From Hedera helix (lineage: Eukaryota; Streptophyta; Magnoliopsida; Apiales; Araliaceae): a DNA stretch of 64,000 nt. Of the stretch, positions 62,940 to 64,000 are shown in pieces. The notes below the pieces were generated by a model that ran no database searches, was not told the origin of the DNA, and saw only the letters and a list, made by a program, of their open reading frames with translations. How positions within the stretch are numbered: the stretch's first letter is position 1; each line of letters opens with the position of its first letter. A program made the translations under genes and the position numbers. The stretch is from positions 47,300,953 to 47,364,952 of the forward strand of contig OX359276.1 of assembly GCA_947179155.2 (NCBI GenBank). The letters are read 5' to 3'.

Positions 62940-63532
62940 TTGAGAAATTTCGACAACGTGACAAACATACTCCAAATCCAACTGCATCAATTTCTGTTAA
63001 TCAAACATCTTCCCAGAAGACCCGCTTCGCAATTCCCCTTCGATAATCTCTCTCCAGCGGAAAGACGTTAGATTCGCTGCTGAATCTCAGTACAGGTATT
63101 TCCGAACGCTATTCAAAGTTGACTTTACTTTACTCTTCAATATTTTTTGTTAGGTAGTTATAAACATATATATTATATATGTGCTGTAATATATAAAGAT
63201 CCAATCTTTTTTGTGAATGCGGTGGTGGGTTCTATTTTAATTTGGCAATTGTTGCTTTATAGACTAGTGGATTGATCTTATTAGCTTAATTTGTTTTGTT
63301 ATTTAGAATTAGGCGAAGTTTTTATTTGTTTGTGCTAATGCAAGGTTTGAAAATTTGTGCTTATATGGATTATGGACAGATTCTTCATTCTAGCGTATCA
63401 AGAGCAAATGCGAGGTTTTGCATATTCTGCAGTATGGGTGCTCTAAGTTGGAGAACTTTATTGATTGTTAAATTCTTACATATTTTAAGAGGCATTAAAT
63501 TGTAGTTTTATCTGGATTTGAGCTTCAAAGAC
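62940..63532 (+). other. Spliced 5' leader of the transporter gene
   Basis: A leader exon ends with CTCAGTACAG at 63095 before GTATTT, a good donor, and TTCAAAG at 63524-63530 is a plausible acceptor two bases before the ATG. The intron would be about 435 bases. The leader start is not defined. Confidence 0.45.
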
Positions 63533-64000
63533 ATGAGAAGTAAAGTTTGGAGATGGGGTTTAGGTTTGACATATATAATTGCTGTTGCAATTATCTGGAT
63601 TGCTGCTAGCTTTGTGGTTCAATCTGTTGTTGATGCTGGTGTTTCTCCCTTTCTTATCACCTATATTTGCAATTCTTTGTTTGTGGTTTACATCCCCTTA
63701 ACTGAGAGTGGGCGATATATGGAGGATAGATATGGCATTTTGTTGTTTTGGCAAAGTAGGAATGATACTAGTTTGCATGGATTGCCGGACTCTGAGGAGG
63801 TCATTCTTCTTGGAGAAAGTGATGGTAGTGTCCAAGTTGAGGGTTTGAGGCAAGGTGTCGTGGAGGAGCAAATAGAAGTAAGTTACCACGAAGATCCTAT
63901 ATTGGCATCCAAATTTGAGTCTAGTCAACCAGATTTCCTTGAAAATCTCAATAATGGATTGGACACAAAAGGGCGGTGGACACGAACCAGGGTGGCAAAG
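63533..64000 (+). CDS. EamA/SLC35F-like membrane transporter, N-terminal part
   Basis: Open frame of 156 codons running off the window end. It begins MRSKVWRWGLGLTYIIAVAI with a first hydrophobic segment at about residues 8-29. A second follows at about 37-55 (SPFLITYICNSLFVVYIPL), then a hydrophilic, acidic loop of about 90 residues (ESGRYMEDR, DSEEVILLGESDG, NNGLDTKGRWTRTRVAK). Two short N-terminal spans, a long loop and a WTRTRVAK-like re-entry match plant proteins of the SLC35F/thiamine-repressible transporter type within the drug/metabolite transporter superfamily. Such proteins have about ten spans; eight would lie beyond the window. Substrate unknown. ATG is preceded by an in-frame leader splice acceptor. 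Confidence 0.7.
   Translation, partial: MRSKVWRWGLGLTYIIAVAIIWIAASFVVQSVVDAGVSPFLITYICNSLFVVYIPLTESGRYMEDRYGILLFWQSRNDTSLHGLPDSEEVILLGESDGSVQVEGLRQGVVEEQIEVSYHEDPILASKFESSQPDFLENLNNGLDTKGRWTRTRVAK

Noticed and set aside
62883..63071. 62-residue frame upstream of the transporter
   Set aside because: It runs into the leader exon of the transporter gene and has no conserved sequence; best treated as untranslated.
1..64000. tRNA, rRNA or CRISPR features
   Set aside because: No rRNA-like or CRISPR-like pattern was noticed. tRNA genes were not excluded systematically; a covariance-model scan would decide.

Overview
The window reads as nuclear DNA from a eudicot plant. It is AT-rich, most genes have many GT-AG introns, and the intergenic space is filled with MITEs, decayed Ty1/copia pieces, microsatellites and small tandem duplications. 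The proteins belong to plant families: a Raf-like MAPKKK with a PB1 domain, a class VII receptor-like cytoplasmic kinase, a DUF1644 zinc-binding protein, a SULFUR DEFICIENCY-INDUCED type TPR protein and a plant Alba protein. I saw nothing of prokaryotic type (operons, CRISPR, IS elements). I cannot name the species.

Layout. 1-4960: repeats (minisatellite, ~331-bp tandem array, MITEs), no gene. 4970-13535 (+): Raf-like MAPKKK of 8 coding exons with a 2.65-kb intron holding two MITEs. 15710-21027 (+): peroxisomal 3-ketoacyl-CoA thiolase (KAT2/PED1 type) pseudogene with introns retained; its promoter-like region, PTS2 and exon order are recognisable, but start codon, splice sites and frame are broken. 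21896-23026 (-): intact single-exon DUF1644 gene converging on the pseudogene. 23030-32400: mostly non-coding, with a two-exon LSM5 remnant (28785-29245) and a ~1-kb hAT-like element carrying an apparent gene fragment (31310-32326). 32820-34314 (+): plant gene of unknown function. 34691-35875: ~1.2-kb foldback element just downstream of it. 36000-41300: AT-rich repeats, a copia gag/protease relic and a 348-bp inverted-repeat element. 41454-42632 (+): intronless F-box/kelch gene. 46051-49878 (+): Alba-domain protein with RGG tail. 52037-52622: hAT-type MITE with a perfect 8-bp target duplication. 52967-55609 (+): TPR protein. 56150-57855 (-): truncated copia element. 58926-62008 (+): RLCK-VII/PBL kinase. 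63533-64000 (+): N-terminal part of an EamA/SLC35F-like membrane transporter, cut by the window edge.

The genes are independent transcription units; nothing indicates a cluster or common pathway. I found no convincing undescribed biological system. The items most worth a second look are the thiolase pseudogene, the long foldback element beside an uncharacterised gene, the hAT-like element carrying a start-codon-bearing gene fragment, and the 43-bp near-perfect palindrome at 32433-32475. Exon boundaries were set by hand from GT-AG sites, phase and family conservation; phases of the intact multi-exon models add up, except for the unresolved 5' end of the 32820 gene.
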